Source: Merluccius polli | Taxonomy: Eukaryota > Chordata > Actinopteri > Gadiformes > Merlucciidae | Reading direction: 5' to 3' | DNA length: 64,000 nucleotides | NCBI GenBank assembly: GCA_030340625.1 | Contig: JAOPHQ010005137.1 | Span: 186,001 to 250,000 of the forward strand | Shown: piece after piece, positions 1-37,534 of the stretch | Layout: each line of letters opens with the position of its first letter | Position numbering within the stretch: position 1 is the stretch's first letter | Program-made: the position numbers and the translations under genes | Notes under the pieces: generated by a model | Databases searched by the model: none | The model's input: only the letters and a program-made list of their open reading frames with translations | Told to the model about the DNA's origin: nothing

Positions 1-822
1 AGTCACCTGCCAGGTATTGTGCCTGCCCCTTAACAAACAGCTTCCAAGGACGACTTCCCAGATGGTTCTGTGTAACAAACCATCTGGCACGTCAGGTTAA
101 TGCAACAGGCCTAGGATGTAAATCCAGTCAGTCATCATTTTTTTAGTTAGTGCACAATAAAAGTCACTGTAACAGTATTGTCAAAGCTCATGACAGTAAA
201 ATAAACAAGGTAGGTATAATGGTAAATTGCCACTGGCAGAAAGTGTGGCTATAAGCTGGACACCAGGACACAGAGGACAGCAGATGGTGTATTCCACCTG
301 AACCCTGCACACACCACTCGGTGTGTGTGTGTGTGTGTGGGTGGAGCTTGCTGGTGCACCACATGGGAACAGGAAGAGAGAGCAGCATTGTGTATGTGTG
401 TGTGTTTGTGTGTGTGTGGTGGATGTGGAAATGGGGTTTTGGACAAGCAGCACTGAGCTTAAAAGCCATGAGTCACACCACATGCAAGAATGGCACTGAG
501 AGCATCATTATGATGGTAAGTGTATGCTGTGATAATGAAATTATGGAAGAATAAAATAGATTGCAATTCAGAGGATAGGGGATTATGTTAAAAGGGTCTT
601 TTAAGGCCAATGAAACGGAGTGAAATATTTAAAAGATTATTTTGCAGAATAACACTCAAGCCGAATAATAAACCGATAAAACCAGCACTAACATAAAAGT
701 TAGTTCATCAACGTTTTTTTTTCTGTGTGACCCAGTCCACACAGTATTCCCATTTAGAACCAATACATTTGAACATCCAAGAGCTTAAAATCAAATCAAA
801 AATAGTTCAGACCGGTGCTTAC
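1..822. other. gdpd5 intron, left edge
   Basis: Lies downstream of the last gdpd5 exon seen. It holds short GT runs (322-337, 392-418) and no open frame resembling the missing last membrane span or tail of GDPD5. Confidence 0.7.
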
Positions 823-23721
<22,899 letters not shown>

Positions 23722-25864
23722 GCTCCTTCCGTCAGTCCTGGCCCTGCTCCCAGACCTCTACCATCACACTGGCAGCACAGGATCCTGATGGGGCAATTAA
23801 AGAGAGTTAGTCATGACATCATACTAGGCCCGTCCCATCTACATCAATATAATGATTGATCCCCTTTATCATCAGAAAATGTACGTCTGATGTCATACCG
23901 CAAATGTTTATGCATTTCAATGTAATACACCTCAGTCGGATTGGTTGCAAGGTCATTTTGAATTCATCCAACAACTATTCAACCAGTCTATTTTGTCGTT
24001 ACTCTGCTATCGTGACTCAGATGTCATTATTATTGGTAAAACATTAAATGTAGATTGAAACTTCATGTTGTTGGGTGCTGCTCCCTGCCTTGGCCAGGAC
24101 ACTCTTAAAAAATATATTTTTAATCTCAATGAGTTTTCTGGTTACACATTTTAGGTGTAAACATGAGCTTGCAGTCCTGATAATACAAATGTCCATAGCA
24201 CCCAGCCCTTATGACACTGGATATACCTGGGATGGACATGTATATTGACTTGCATGTGTGCAGTATAATGCTCAGCATTACAACATTGACTATAGTACAG
24301 CATGTCCTGCTGCTTCTATGCCCTTTGCAACGGCTGCAGTTTCCATATCAAATCCAAAATGGTGCTGAAATACCAAGCTACGGTATAAAAGGTATCGGGC
24401 TGCTGCCCTACAGCTCCGGGCAAGTGTGTAGCCCTTTCTGCATTTGACAAGGATTACTACTGGCCAACAGACAGCTTTTCAAAGGGTATATCACACCTGA
24501 CTCTTTGCTCTTTGCTGAATAATAATCCACATTTGCCTCCAGTTGCCGTGTAAGCCACGAGGCTTCATTATAAAAGGTCACAGAAATAACCATGTTGTAC
24601 AAAAGCCTGGCAGATTTCTCTGCATCTGTGTGTGTAATCAGAGAAGAATGAAATAAGTTTTCAGTTTATGGCTCACGCCAATAGCACAGTGATATCACAA
24701 TCCATGTGTGAGAGAAATTATGCATTTGAAAAGGGGTGCAAGGAGGACTGGATTCAGAAAACTGAATTGGGGCCTGCGTATTACACTTCACCACCTTTAA
24801 ATTCGCAATCCCAGAGGACAGAATATGGATGCAAGGGACATTTTGGGTCGTATGGGTGAAAGCTGCATGCGGAGAGCAATCCAAATAGTTCAGATTCTAT
24901 CATCAGGTCGCTCAGGCCAGGCTACCAAGAGCCACTGACGTCTGGCACCTTGATAGAAAACACATGGAGACTTGAACAGCACCAACCACTTTGATAGCAA
25001 GCCAAGGCTCAAATTAAAACCCTCCATACACACGCTTCCTGTTTCCAATGACAACCGAGGCTGCTGCAATCTTATGACAGCAACATGCACCAAGGACGCA
25101 GAACAAGGCAAATTGAATCACAATAAATAAAAAAAAAGGCACTTGCTGAACGACGCTCCAACTTCAAAACCCGAAGTAGTGCTACACCACAGATAGCAAC
25201 ATCAACATATCAAGTGTGTCCTTGTCTCGCCGTCGGTGGCCAGACTAAATGAGTAAGATGAAAAGCTATATCATGAAATGTCCCAATCTCAAAAGGCCTT
25301 CATCTCTCTCTGAAATAGAAGTTAAACATGTCCGGTGATGACGCAAACCCTGGTGGGATTGAGTGCACTGACTGACTCAACACCTCATGTCTATACTGAC
25401 GTCTAGGCTAGAGAGATCGAAGGCACCTTTGCACCCTGAGCTTGGGAGCATCTTCCTGGAATACATGTCTATACTAGTATGTGTCTGTATTAAGTGCTAC
25501 TGCCATGATTGTTAATGAAAACAGGGGTCATTGAACAGGAAGTTCAATGACCTGCTGGCTGAACAGCGGCAGTCGGTGTAACCTCATACTGCATTTGTTT
25601 TGAACCAATCACAGTTAACTGACACGGGAGCAGCAGCCGCTCAGCCCTGGGACTCTGTGATCGTCTATAATGAAATAATAAATACACAGTGATGACATTA
25701 CATCTTCCCTGGCTGTTATCAAGAGTGTGGTGGTTCCCTTCTCTAGGGAGACGGTGTGTGGTGGTGCTGCTGGCAGCACTGCAGTTTGCAAACCCGCACA
25801 TTACGACTCCCACTGGGATTGTTAGGACATGGGGACGTTATCAAGCAAAGTGTGAAGACCTGAA

Positions 25865-25889
25865 CGCACGCACGCACGCGCGCACACGC

Positions 25890-25929
<40 letters not shown>
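25865..25929. repeat. GCAC/AC microsatellite
   Basis: GCACGCACGC units grading into pure AC. Confidence 0.95.
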
Positions 25930-25931
<2 letters not shown>

Positions 25932-26198
25932 TTTTGTGTCTTGGTAAACACAGGTTACAGATCAATTTAGTGTTGAATGTGAAGCGCACGCATCTCCCCT
26001 GCAATCAGCATAGCTCAAGCTCTGGGCAGCTGCTCATTAGCATCGGTGGCAGTGGACGCACTTCCTGTTATTAGTGAAACCATTTGGGAGGGGCGGGCCG
26101 TCCCCCCCGGGGGCATCAACAACTTAGCAGCAGGACCTATAGCAGACTGGCCTACAATACACTGAAGAACCACTTTCTGTACAGATCATGTATTTATA

Positions 26199-26610
26199 GT
26201 AGGGGTGTCACGATTCGATTTGACTTTCGATTTTAAGGTCACGATTCGATTTTCAATTTAAACAAACAATTAAAAGATGATAAAAACAAAAAATTAAGCT
26301 GTGATTGTGGGGCTGTCATCTAGTGGCTCTTCTTTTTGTTTTTGTGTTAAAAGAAATTCAGCACTGATCAGATCATTGGTTTTATGCCCTGACAACTTCA
26401 CATTCTGAATTTTAATAATTTATTTCAAATATAACAAAAATGTATTTCACCAAATTGGTGATATAACTGTTTAACACAAAAACAAAAATAGCCACTAGAT
26501 GACAGCCTCACAACAGCTTAAAAAAATAAATAAATAAAACTTTGATCCTGTCGATCCTGCTTTTGATGATCGAAATCGAAAGCTCATTTCAATCGATGGT
26601 TTCGATCTAT
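26199..26610. mobile_element. Inverted-repeat element starting GGGGTGTCACGATTCG
   Basis: The left end is GGGGTGTCACGATTCGATTT. The right side carries ATCGAAATCGAAAG and CAATCGATGG. Internal arms at about 26,295-26,350 and 26,468-26,525 are inverted copies (GGCTGTCATCTAGTGGCT and its complement). No transposase. Probably a fold-back MITE. Confidence 0.65.
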
Positions 26611-29600
26611 GTTGGCTGATTCTGTTAAAATATTACAACCAATACAACCATTCTTTATTGCTTGAAGGATGAAGCAACAATAAAATTACAGACAAAAGAC
26701 TGCAAAGCTATATTTACAATCCCTCAGTCCCCTCAGCCTATCCATTGTCAAGCAAAGTCAATCATCAGTTGCATAATTACAACACTGAAGGAACATGAGC
26801 AGTTAGCCAAGCCATTCAGCTATCCAGCATCACACAGCTCAGTGGCTACTAGAGATGATCGTCATACACTCAGCAGAGGAGAATGCAAAGTTGGCCAGCA
26901 GTGGACTGAAGCTACAAGCATAGCTTGTTAGCATATCCATTTTGTAAACACATCGTTTCAGTTTGCAAAAACACAAAACGAGTACATGGGGCACTCGTGT
27001 CTGGGGAACTAAATGGCATGTCAACAAGGGTGTTATTTTCATTTTATTTGTTTACAGGCACCAAGTAATATAACTAGATTGTTTTTAGTCACTTGAGCCA
27101 ACAATGGATGATGATTGGACCTTTTAGCCACTCCTGCCAGATATATCGGAGGTAGATAATACATAGATAATATTACCCACGTTGATAAAAGGCTGAATTT
27201 TTCTTCCCTTGCATTTGCATGGTTTGCTTGTGGTTGTCTTTCTGCAAAAAACCTGCAAATATCCTGACTAATTATCCATTTCATTTGCTGGTTCTGTCAT
27301 CTTGTGACATAACTCAAATGACAGAAAAACATTGTAATTTTCTGGATTTGCTTTGATTATATTGCATATGAGTCACTCATGATTAGTATGTGATCACAAT
27401 GAACCACAACCAACAAATCACTTCATATTAAAACAAAACTTTTATACAATTTCCTGTATTTTCTGGTAGGTGCGAGTGTTCACACAACAAACAAAACCTC
27501 ACTTTATTGATAGACAGCAGACCCATATTTGGGCAGGTTGGAGTACGGCTACACTGTATATACTAGCACTAGTCGAAACAAAGTTAGTTTTAACTGGTAC
27601 AAACTGGGTTAGTCTGAATATATTTTATCAATGTGAATTTCTTAACCAACTCAAACTAACCCAAATCGGCGTTCAGTCGGGGCTCGATAAACAGCACTCG
27701 ACCACAATGTGTGAACTACCAACGACGCGATCAAAGTTACTCACTGATGCCTCACCGACGTCTGCCAGATATCTAGCATGCTAAATATCTGGACATGTCC
27801 GGCGTGCGTTTGTGACAAAATGTACTTTGGAGACCAGAGACACTCGATGATTTCTCCTGGTGAAGGATCGTGTAGTGTGTGACCTCTTGTCGCCGATCAG
27901 TCACATGGTGTGAACAGCACAATGACCGAAAGCCTCGCGATTACAGAGAGAAAGCAAATCATGTAGTATGAACGGTACAGCGATCTTACGACTTTGAAAA
28001 TCGTGTAGTTTGTCCGTGGCTTAAGGGACAGACCATTATCTTAACCATGGAAAAAGTAGTAAACGTCGCAAATATGAAGCTAAACAATTGGACCATAAAT
28101 ACGGTGTAAATCTTCTTTATTGACAGCAGCATGGTCTGTTTATCATGAATTGCCCAATAACTGCCGAGCAACGGTCATGTGACAAGGCGTGTTACCGAAA
28201 ACACCGGCGCATGAGGAGCTGTTGACAGGACCTGTGAGGGCATGCCGGACGAGCCCTCGACAAAGTAGAAAAACAAACCGTTGACAACCTTTGTTTTTAT
28301 TTGCAGTGTTTGCCAGTTCCAAGTAACTACCACTTCCAGCAGCGTCGTCAAGTCATCACTTGTGGATAAATTACAGTGTTTAGACCTGTATCCAAAAGGC
28401 GCTCATCTTAATGGTGGCAAAGCCAAGCCAACTGACGTCTAACCTCAGCAATGTGAAAAATATACATAAGAATAAATGCAGACACAGAAATTGTCACCCA
28501 CAATAAGTTTTTTTGATCTTTGACATTAGCATAACTATGACATTAGCATAACTATGCTTCAGCACCAAAAGAAAAAAAAGTGACACCCAAATGTGTGATT
28601 TTTATTACTGTTAAAAAAAAGGAACCATTACATGAAACCGAAGAAAAGGATCACACGTCATGGTGTCTCAACAAGAGCTAAATGCAACACATTGAGAATC
28701 GTGTTCAATTCAAATTATGATTTGTGACTTCGGGAAGTTACCCAAGGTGTTCAGTGGCATTTTATCCATCAAATTAGCAAAGCATAATAGACACCAAACC
28801 CTTGTGCTTATTGGTGTAGTGATCAGTTGACAGATCGGCATTCTTCATTGATGGTCACACAAATGTGAATTTGTCATGTTTCTTTCACCTCATGTCACAC
28901 GCACACAAACACGCTACAAGCTGTGGCGGAAACCACACACACAAAGAAGAAGAAGAAACACCTCTTATGTGGGTTTGTTTGTCTTTTACATATGTGGTCC
29001 AAGTTGTCTCAAAATGAAAAGTCCTTCTATCCCCTGCAGTCCATATCTATCAGGATAACTTTTATAGGGAGTAATATTCAGTTATTAATGTAATTTAACA
29101 GTCCTCACATTACTTAACACTAAGTTAACAGTCAGTAATGTATGTGGATAATGTATATTAGGGTGAGCCTAACCCTAGCAAATGTTTAGTCAAATTATGA
29201 AAATGAGAACGAGGAAAATCAGCAAGTGAAACCCCATTTAAAGGGAAAACGACTGAACATACAAACCATGCCCTCATCTCAGTTTCTGCTGCCGAATTTC
29301 CTCCAAATCAAAGGGACAGGGAGGAAATGCTTCAGCAGTTTCCCCAGCAGCTTTGGCCCTCCCTGAACGGCGAGGAGGGAAAAGGCCAAGCAGCAGCAGA
29401 CTACAAACACCAAAAGGCCACAAGGAATTTCTGAGAAACACGACTTGGAAAAGAAAAAAAAAATCACCAGAATTATAAAACAAAAAAGAAAACAATAACT
29501 GCACCGACAACAGAAAACCAGTGCTCTTTAAACTACAAATGCCAAAAGGCATGATAGCAGCACATCACAACATATCAAGTATATCTTGTTCTTCTTCACC

Positions 29601-30028
29601 TCATTACATGGAACAAGCTCATTCTCCCCGATGTCCTGTGAAGTCACGGCTGGACATGATGACAGGAAGAGCTCTGTGTGGACGCGGGAGCGAACGCCAT
29701 GGCGGGGCACGCAGTGCGCCCGGCTGTTGGCTGAAGCGAGCTGAGCGACGGGGCAGAGGGGCAGCGGGTGGGGGGGGGCGTCACGTGGAGGGGAGCTGAC
29801 TCAGACTCCATGATTTAGGGCATCACTATCTCACTCACCGTGGACTGGAATCACTGTTGTTGTTATTATTATTATTTGTTATCTTGACTTCTCCTGAACT
29901 CATGGCATGCAAGATAAAAAATAAGAAATAAATAAACAAGACATTTTTGTGCTCAAACTGTCATTAGTGACAAGTGGCGTTAGCGGTAAAGGTTGTAATT
30001 GTAGCTTTTAAATCGGTGTCGGAATGTG

Positions 30029-30064
30029 ACACACACACACACACGCACGCACGCACGCACGCAC
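30029..30064. repeat. AC/GCAC microsatellite
   Basis: Short AC run passing into GCAC units. Confidence 0.93.
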
Positions 30065-33000
30065 AGCAGCATTTCTGGAAAACCTGAAATTTGAAGACAT
30101 GCTCCAACTGGCCAGGAATACACTGTGTAGGCGCTTTCTGTGTGTGCCCGCGCGTGCGTGCGTGCCATTAGGAGCACCTGCTATGTGCTGCACTTCATTG
30201 CTCAACATTTAACTAATTCAGCAAACAAAAATAAATACCAAAAGTAAAAATGTATAAACCATACCTGTATACTAGGTACCCTATTGAGGTGCTTGGAGCA
30301 CACATTGGGTAGAGGTGGTGTCGCTTAGTCCATCATGTTCATTAAGTGTTAAACAGAACACAACCTTACAACCTGGGGCCGGCACTTGCAATAATCATCT
30401 GAATCATTGAATACAATTGTTAATTAGCTGCAATCCCAGGTGCTATTATCTGCTGAAAACAACACTACAGTTGTATACTGCAGAAACACACACACACACA
30501 CACACACCAAGTGAACTTATTATTAACCACAACTGTCACTAACAGTATCGTGACAGCAGCGTGAGGATGTTCGATGAGTCAGAACCATAAAAAGAAAAGA
30601 AAAACAGCATAGTGTTCTAGATGTCACCAAATAGTTAAGACAAGAACAGCCATGTTATTACTACAATGAAAACAGTGTGGCGTAGTCACAACCATGTAGC
30701 AATGAGTGACCCATTAGTTGTAACAACAGATGTATGATTCTAACATGCACACCATGTGGTTATGGTGTGCATGCCCACAACAACACAGTTATCCCTGGAC
30801 AGTCTTTGAATTAATATCTAAATACATAAAGACATTAAAAACAGAAAGCATATACATTCTTCTTCCATAAAGCTTTATCTCAATGTGTCTGTTTTTTAAC
30901 TAGAACACAACTTAATAATTTTGCAGAAGAAAAAACACACTACTTAAGTTCACTTTATCTGTGATCGGGTTTAAGCCACACAATCATGTGTGGCTCAAAT
31001 CTGCTGCATCTGCTGCTGATAATGCTTTATGGTACAGTGGACTTCAGATTTAAAACTACCCCAGCCAATGCTATGTCCTCCATATTAATCAGGCCTCGCT
31101 TCGGCCAACCCCTGACAGCACCAAAAATAGCAGAGGATCGATCAGAGTGGACATTGATTCCACCCAAATAAGGCCATGCAGGGAGACATGAGCCTGCTGG
31201 AAACCCTCACCAGGGGTTTCTCTGTATACGTTCACGTCAGAAAGGACCACACCAACGCTAAAAGCCAGTCAAGTATCAACATAAATCAGTCATATAAACA
31301 AATTATGGGTATTAAAGGGCCACTCCATTAATGCCGCTCAGCACAACCCTTTAGTTGTGTACGTTCTTCACTGGTTTGGAGTAAAACCACTAAGGAAAGC
31401 AACTTCAGACACAAAAGGGAACTTGACCCTAACCCTAGCCATGGCATTATAGTGATACTTGTCTCAAGTGGGATATCAAGTTGATGATTTTATGCCCCAA
31501 TAAAACAACAGCACGGAAGGACTTTGACCTTAAAGGGCGATTAGGATTTCAATGTACAAATTCAAGTTGAAAACCAGCATGGCGGTCAGATTCATACAGT
31601 TGTGCTTTCATGACTCATCACAGTTTATTAAACCACAGCTGACGGGGTCAAGCAGCTCCTCCACCTCTGCCTGCCTTCCAGAGGCCTTTAGGCAGGCAAA
31701 ACAAAACACACTTGATCTGCTTGCCTGTCATTTTGGACTTGCAGTACAACCACAGAGCTGACCCTGTACACTATGGCCTTCACACACCTAGTGGCTATCT
31801 TGGTTTCATCTTAGTTCTAAACGCTTCCTGGGTGGGGGTGGCCAAGATGGCCACTATGTGAATAAGGCCCATGGTACGTCTACACGACAGCCTGTTGAAT
31901 GTCAAAGAGAAGTGGTGATTTAACACATATGTAGTACAGGCAGGTTGCTCTCCCTGGAACCGTGTGAAGTCAACACGCCTCACTCAACAGCACAGCCATG
32001 CCTAAAACCACATGGGCTGGTGTTTGGCACCTTGGCAACCTTTGTGTGGCTATCTACCGACCAACAGTGATTGCGTCCTTGTGCCGATATTCAAGCAGTG
32101 GAAAGTTTTGTTTGTACGCAAGAAAACAAATATCATGTATGGCAAATTGAATGAATGACTCAATATGCTTGCTCAATTTGTTTTCATAACAAATTCTCAC
32201 TTTGTATTTGTATTACTATTTTAAACACTGACTACCGGCATTTTCAATACATTCAATAACAAAAAACAAAAGCGCTGATTATAAAGCCATTCATGACACA
32301 GTGAATAATAGTTGACAAATAAATATCCAACCAATGAATAGCAATATCAACTGGAAAACCGCTTCAGCAAAAAAAATCTCTTAAATCAAACAATAATCAC
32401 CCACATTGATGCCAAACCCCAAATCACCAACTTGTTTAATATCACATTAACATTGCAGCAGTCAGTAAGATAGATAGAGAGATCCCTGATACCCCCAATG
32501 CCTGCTGCCAGGCCATGTTTCTGACACTGAGCTGTAAACGATTTAACACATAGCTGCCGAGAGGCCCTGCTGTCCAAACCCTTTGACCACCGGCTAAGCA
32601 CAGAGTGGCCTTCTATGAAGAGCTATATGAGGCTACAGGAGAGAGAATGTATATTTACTTTAATTGATTTAGACGTTCATCATCTTCACACGAAAAACAA
32701 CCATTACAAGTAAGTAACATGCAATATTAAAGTAACAAAACAACAACTGTGCACAACATTATAGAGAGCATGATACTGTATACTAATTTAAGCTAAAAGC
32801 AAAACAATCCCATGCCATCAGACTGTGTCAGCTGGTAAAGAAAAACCTGCAGAGTCAGCTGTGAGATGACGATATGAGGTTAAGATACAAGGAAGCAAGT
32901 AGGGAGGAAAACAACACGGGAAATTTAGCTCACTGAAACCAATCTTCATTAATCTTTGATCTTTGAAAACATTCTGTCTTGGGAAGGAGTCCATGTCCTA

Positions 33001-33399
33001 GTTTACGAATAACAAACAAAAATAGATTCAGGGAGTTACGATGCAGTGGCTTACCATATACATTCGGTGATTAATATGCCGATTTGAAGTTTTTGTTTTA
33101 TTCCAAAAGGTAAACTTATACAACATATATGGCCTAATCAGAGGAAATACATCCATGCAATGCAAACAGTCAGTCATACTCTAAGGCAGGAGTGTATTGT
33201 AATATTATTTAGTTTCACATAATCAGATATTGTGATTGAGTTTTATTTTTTTTTAATTTTTAATTTTTTTTAAAGGGACACCTGCTAAGGAGAGAGGCGA
33301 GGAAAGGGGAGAGCACCAAGTTAAGTGGTCTAATCAGTCTTCAGTTGTCCCAGGGAACAGAGTTAGTGCTTCCAGTCATCGGCTAATGGAAGGTGGGGT

Positions 33400-33530
33400 A
33401 ATGCACTTGGAGCCAATAACCACCCTGGATATTGGCTCGGCAGGGCTGATGGTTTTAAAACAGAATGAGGTTGGGTTCGATGCCCCTGGCCATGGTCTGA
33501 GAGAAACGTTTAAGCAGTAATGCATTGAGC
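33400..33530 (+). mobile_element. Possible tRNA-derived SINE fragment
   Basis: Contains GGTTGGGTTCGATGCCCC, which resembles a Pol III B box, but an A box at the right distance is not convincing. Confidence 0.3.
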
Positions 33531-33744
33531 CAAAAAATGTGATGTGATGTTTAATTTATATTAAGCTGTATAGTAAGGCTTATGCATATGATGGTTTAAA
33601 AATGATTTGATTGCCTGTGTTAAGATACATTAAAGAAAGCGCAGATTCATATAATCTTTTTAGAGACATTGCTAATCTGGATTGGTGTTTTTCATAACTT
33701 ACCCGCTGCTTTAAGATTTAATAAACCAACCAAGAGTGAACGGT

Positions 33745-34090
33745 AAGGGTGGGCAATATATCGATATTATATCAATATCGTGATACGAGACTAGATATCG
33801 TCTTAGATTTTGGATATTGTAATATCGTGATATGGCATAAGTGTTGTCTTTTCCTGGATATAAAGGCTGCATTACAGTAAAGTGATGGACAAAAAAATTT
33901 AACTGGAGTATTTTAACCATTTAATTCACACAGGAGTATACAAAAATTGCATTTACCATGTGGTTATTTCATATGGATTATTTATCTATTGAATTACCAG
34001 AAAACATGCTATATTGTGACATACATAGTTAGAGATATTAAATGATCTATATCATGATAGAAGATTTTGGCCATATCGCCCAGCCTGGAC
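33745..34090. mobile_element. GGGCTGGGCGATATGG repeat, copy 2
   Basis: Starts GGGTGGGCAATATATCGA and ends ATATCGCCCAGCCTGG. It shares the central ATTGAATTACCAGAAAA segment with the copies at 22.6 and 56.8 kb. Lies in the presumed first intron of gdpd5. Confidence 0.75.
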
Positions 34091-35742
34091 GGCCTAGAAA
34101 GTAAAACATCATCTACCAACTGCTCAATAGATGGTGGTGGTGGTGGTGGAGGAGAGGGGTGGGGGGAGTATCAAGTCTAGATAATGTCATCACAAGTTAC
34201 CAGAGTCCAAAGTGATGTCTTACATTTGTTTGCTTTATCTGAAAAGCAGTCAAGAAAAACTTTCAATTTCTAAAGCATCAAGCGGCAAATGTTTGGCATT
34301 TGTACTTGATAAATTACCTTGACGATTAATCAGTTATAAAAAAAAATGATTTGAATTTAATATTTGCAGCCCTAGTCTGTGCGCAGTGCAAACTTTCACA
34401 CATCCAGTCAAGGTGCCAAATTGAGCGTGGGTCATTAAATTGTGCAAAGAAAAACACAAAAAAACAGAAATGGCTCACACAATGAGAAACCGTTACAATG
34501 GTTAGATTCCAGACAGAGTATCCCCCAGAGTCGGACACAGTTGGATGTCTGAAGGGGGTGGTTACCAATTACGGATGTGACAGAATAATCTGTTCTTCGT
34601 TCATTTTTTGGTCAACAACTGTTCTTTTCTCTTCTTTTTAGTAATGGACATTTAGCAGCCGTTTCATTTTAAACGAAGGCAAAAGATACCAAAAAGCTTT
34701 ACCTACTACTAATAATATCAGAACATATGCAAATGAATGCGTATGCGTATGTATCTGGTTCTTGTTTGTGTCGCGGTACAATATTGATATTTGGGTTCAA
34801 TGGAAAAACCCAAGCTGGCAGTGAATAATTAGGCAAGTCATTAAATGCACGAGGAAGACAGACAAGAGGAGAGGATGGATGTGCGCTCCAACGGGAGATC
34901 CATGCTTCCACATTTTCAGATCACCAAAATGTAAGATCACCAATTGATTGATAATATCGGCCACAACAACAATAGATTATTAGCCGTTTGGCCCCTCTCA
35001 ATATTTAGGGTACCAATGCAGCTGCAAAGAGTTTGTGCCGCAAATAGGAACATTTCTACCACATTCGGCACCAGCAAGGTGCTCATTTCTGAGCCTGTCG
35101 GCGAATCAGAAAATTTGATTATTCGCTCATACCACCCACCAATTATTCGACAATGAAAAATGTGAGTTGTTAACATCCCTATTACCAAAACCGACATGAA
35201 GCGGCTGTAGCTGACAGTGATCAGTGCCTCTGCTCCAAGGAAAATGAGCAGCGCGGGCCATGGGAGGGAAGGCTAGAGCACAATTACAGTTGCCATGATA
35301 CCCACTTAGACCATCTCAAGTGTCTACAGCAGCCACCGGATTGATGTCAAGCAATGAAGTGGGCCCAAAATTGCACTCTAGTTAATCACAGCAGAAACAT
35401 TTAATGAAACCTTTCCAGGCACTAAATAAACAAAACAAAAAAAGAGAAACTGCAGACTTACAGTATACCAATGCTACTAAAATGCATTATAACGTATAAG
35501 TCATTCCCTGTACTTAAAAAAAGCAATGATTTGTAGACCAAGAGGCATGTTAAATGTACTGGGACTGAGGCCAACTTCTCTTGGTCGTCCAAATCATGGC
35601 CAAATAGAGCCATGTTCTTGCAACAAGAAAGTAAATGAATCTCAGTTATGAAACCAAATGGTTTGATCATTGCTGTTGCCAGGGTGATATACATTTCACT
35701 TTGTCAATTTAATATTATTTGTTTATTAACCCTATTTTAGTG

Positions 35743-35864
<122 letters not shown>

Positions 35865-36199
35865 TGTGGCTTTTATTCACAGCCGCTTTAATACTTGGAT
35901 CACTGTAACCAATGCGAACAACCACCCTGCACGGTCGATGATAAGCATCCTGTATGAGAGCACAGTGTAAGAGTACATGTGTGGCAATCAAGATAAGACT
36001 GTTTTCTGTTCAGTAGGAACACAATGCTTAAGGAGTGTGCAATAAAGCCAATATTGCATAGAAGAGGCGGGGCTACGGGAGAAAGGGTCACGTGAAAAGA
36101 GAAAAGACAAGGTCCAAACACTTGTTGGACACACAGGAAGAGAAGGGGGATGTTGCCTCACTCACCTCCAGTTTAGAAACACAGCAGGACTCCATTTTC

Positions 36200-36323
<124 letters not shown>

Positions 36324-36334
36324 ACTCCATCCCT

Positions 36335-36475
36335 GTTATTTCTGAAGAGCAGACTGTTGCTATGGACGCCATTTCCAACCGTAGCATCCAACAGACAATT
36401 TATTTTTTTACATTTTATGACAATAAAGTCATAAAATATAATAAGTGGGATAATGTACAGCAAGTTGGTTATTAG
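36335..36475. mobile_element. Second relic of the GGATAATGTACAGC repeat family
   Basis: Matches 3270-3475 in motif order (CCTGTTATTTCTG, GTTGCTATGGA, CCATTTCCAACCG, CAACAGACAATTT, GGGATAATGTACAGC). It follows a (GT)n tract directly. Same family, same strand orientation, no coding capacity. Confidence 0.7.
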
Positions 36476-37512
36476 TGCGAAACAATCACCGACAGGGTGA
36501 TGCACTTGGCTTCATGTGGATATTGTGTTCCCTTCCCAGGTTTTTCCCCCTTGTTCCCCTCACAAAATGCAGAAGCAAGCATAAATCTTTCATAGAAAGC
36601 AGCGCTTGTATGAAAAGAGTCTACATCAAGAGTCCCATTCAAGCAGGCTAATTAGCCACTCAGACTCTGACAGTGGTGGACCGCATTATTCAATGTTTAT
36701 GGGTTATTGTGGAATTACACAGCCTGATCTGCAACCTCTCAATTAGTTTGGCAACCTTACTTGTTTCACAACAGAGAGAAAGACTATTTCTAGGGCCAAC
36801 ATATTTTCATATTCCTGCAATGCAATACGAATTCCCAAGTCGATTTGACATTTTGCATGTAAAAAGAAAGAGAAAAATAAACTTGTGCAACTCCTCTTTG
36901 ATTCATGTCAAACAATTTACAGGGTCAAGATGACCCTGCATATTTATCTCCAGCTTTGTACATGTTGTTTACTCTAGCTAACCATTCAGCATCAACACGA
37001 GTCTTCAGACTAAACAACAAGCAAAGAACAACAACCCTATTTTCACTCCATTCTTTTGTGTCCCTTTGCGACCCTTTCGACTGGAGATCAGACCCAACGG
37101 ATGTCTGCCCTTCAGCCCTGCACTACCCCCTCCCCTCATATAACAAGTCAGCGCTTTTCTGCGGGGAAGCACCTGCGAAAACCATCAAAAGAAGAACGCG
37201 ACACTTGTGGGGTTCGCGCGTTGTGCTTTACGTGACCCAAGCACACCTCAGACTGCCGACCGGTTCCACATTGCACATAAACTTTTGTTTTCACACCGCC
37301 CTGTCCGTTTGGCGTTTGTTTTGTCGAACCCCACACCAAACGCCATAGCACACGCCAGTTGTCTCCTCCGTTCCTGCGAGGGGAAAAGAACAACAATGGC
37401 CCCGGGAGGACGTCATGTCTGGAGAGCTGCTCCCTCCCGGAGCGGTCTGCTGGCTCTTGTGCGGGCCGAGGTCAGAGTAATATTGGGCTTGGCTCCTAAT
37501 CATATAGGTGCT

Positions 37513-37534
37513 GGGGGGGGGGGGGGGGGGGGGG
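37513..37534. repeat. Poly-G run
   Basis: 22 consecutive G, beside a CpG-richer patch. Confidence 0.95.

Noticed and set aside
29640..29800. First exon of gdpd5 at the 29.7-kb CpG patch
   Set aside because: No convincing minus-strand donor; the 40.0-kb patch has a better one. Kept only as an alternative.
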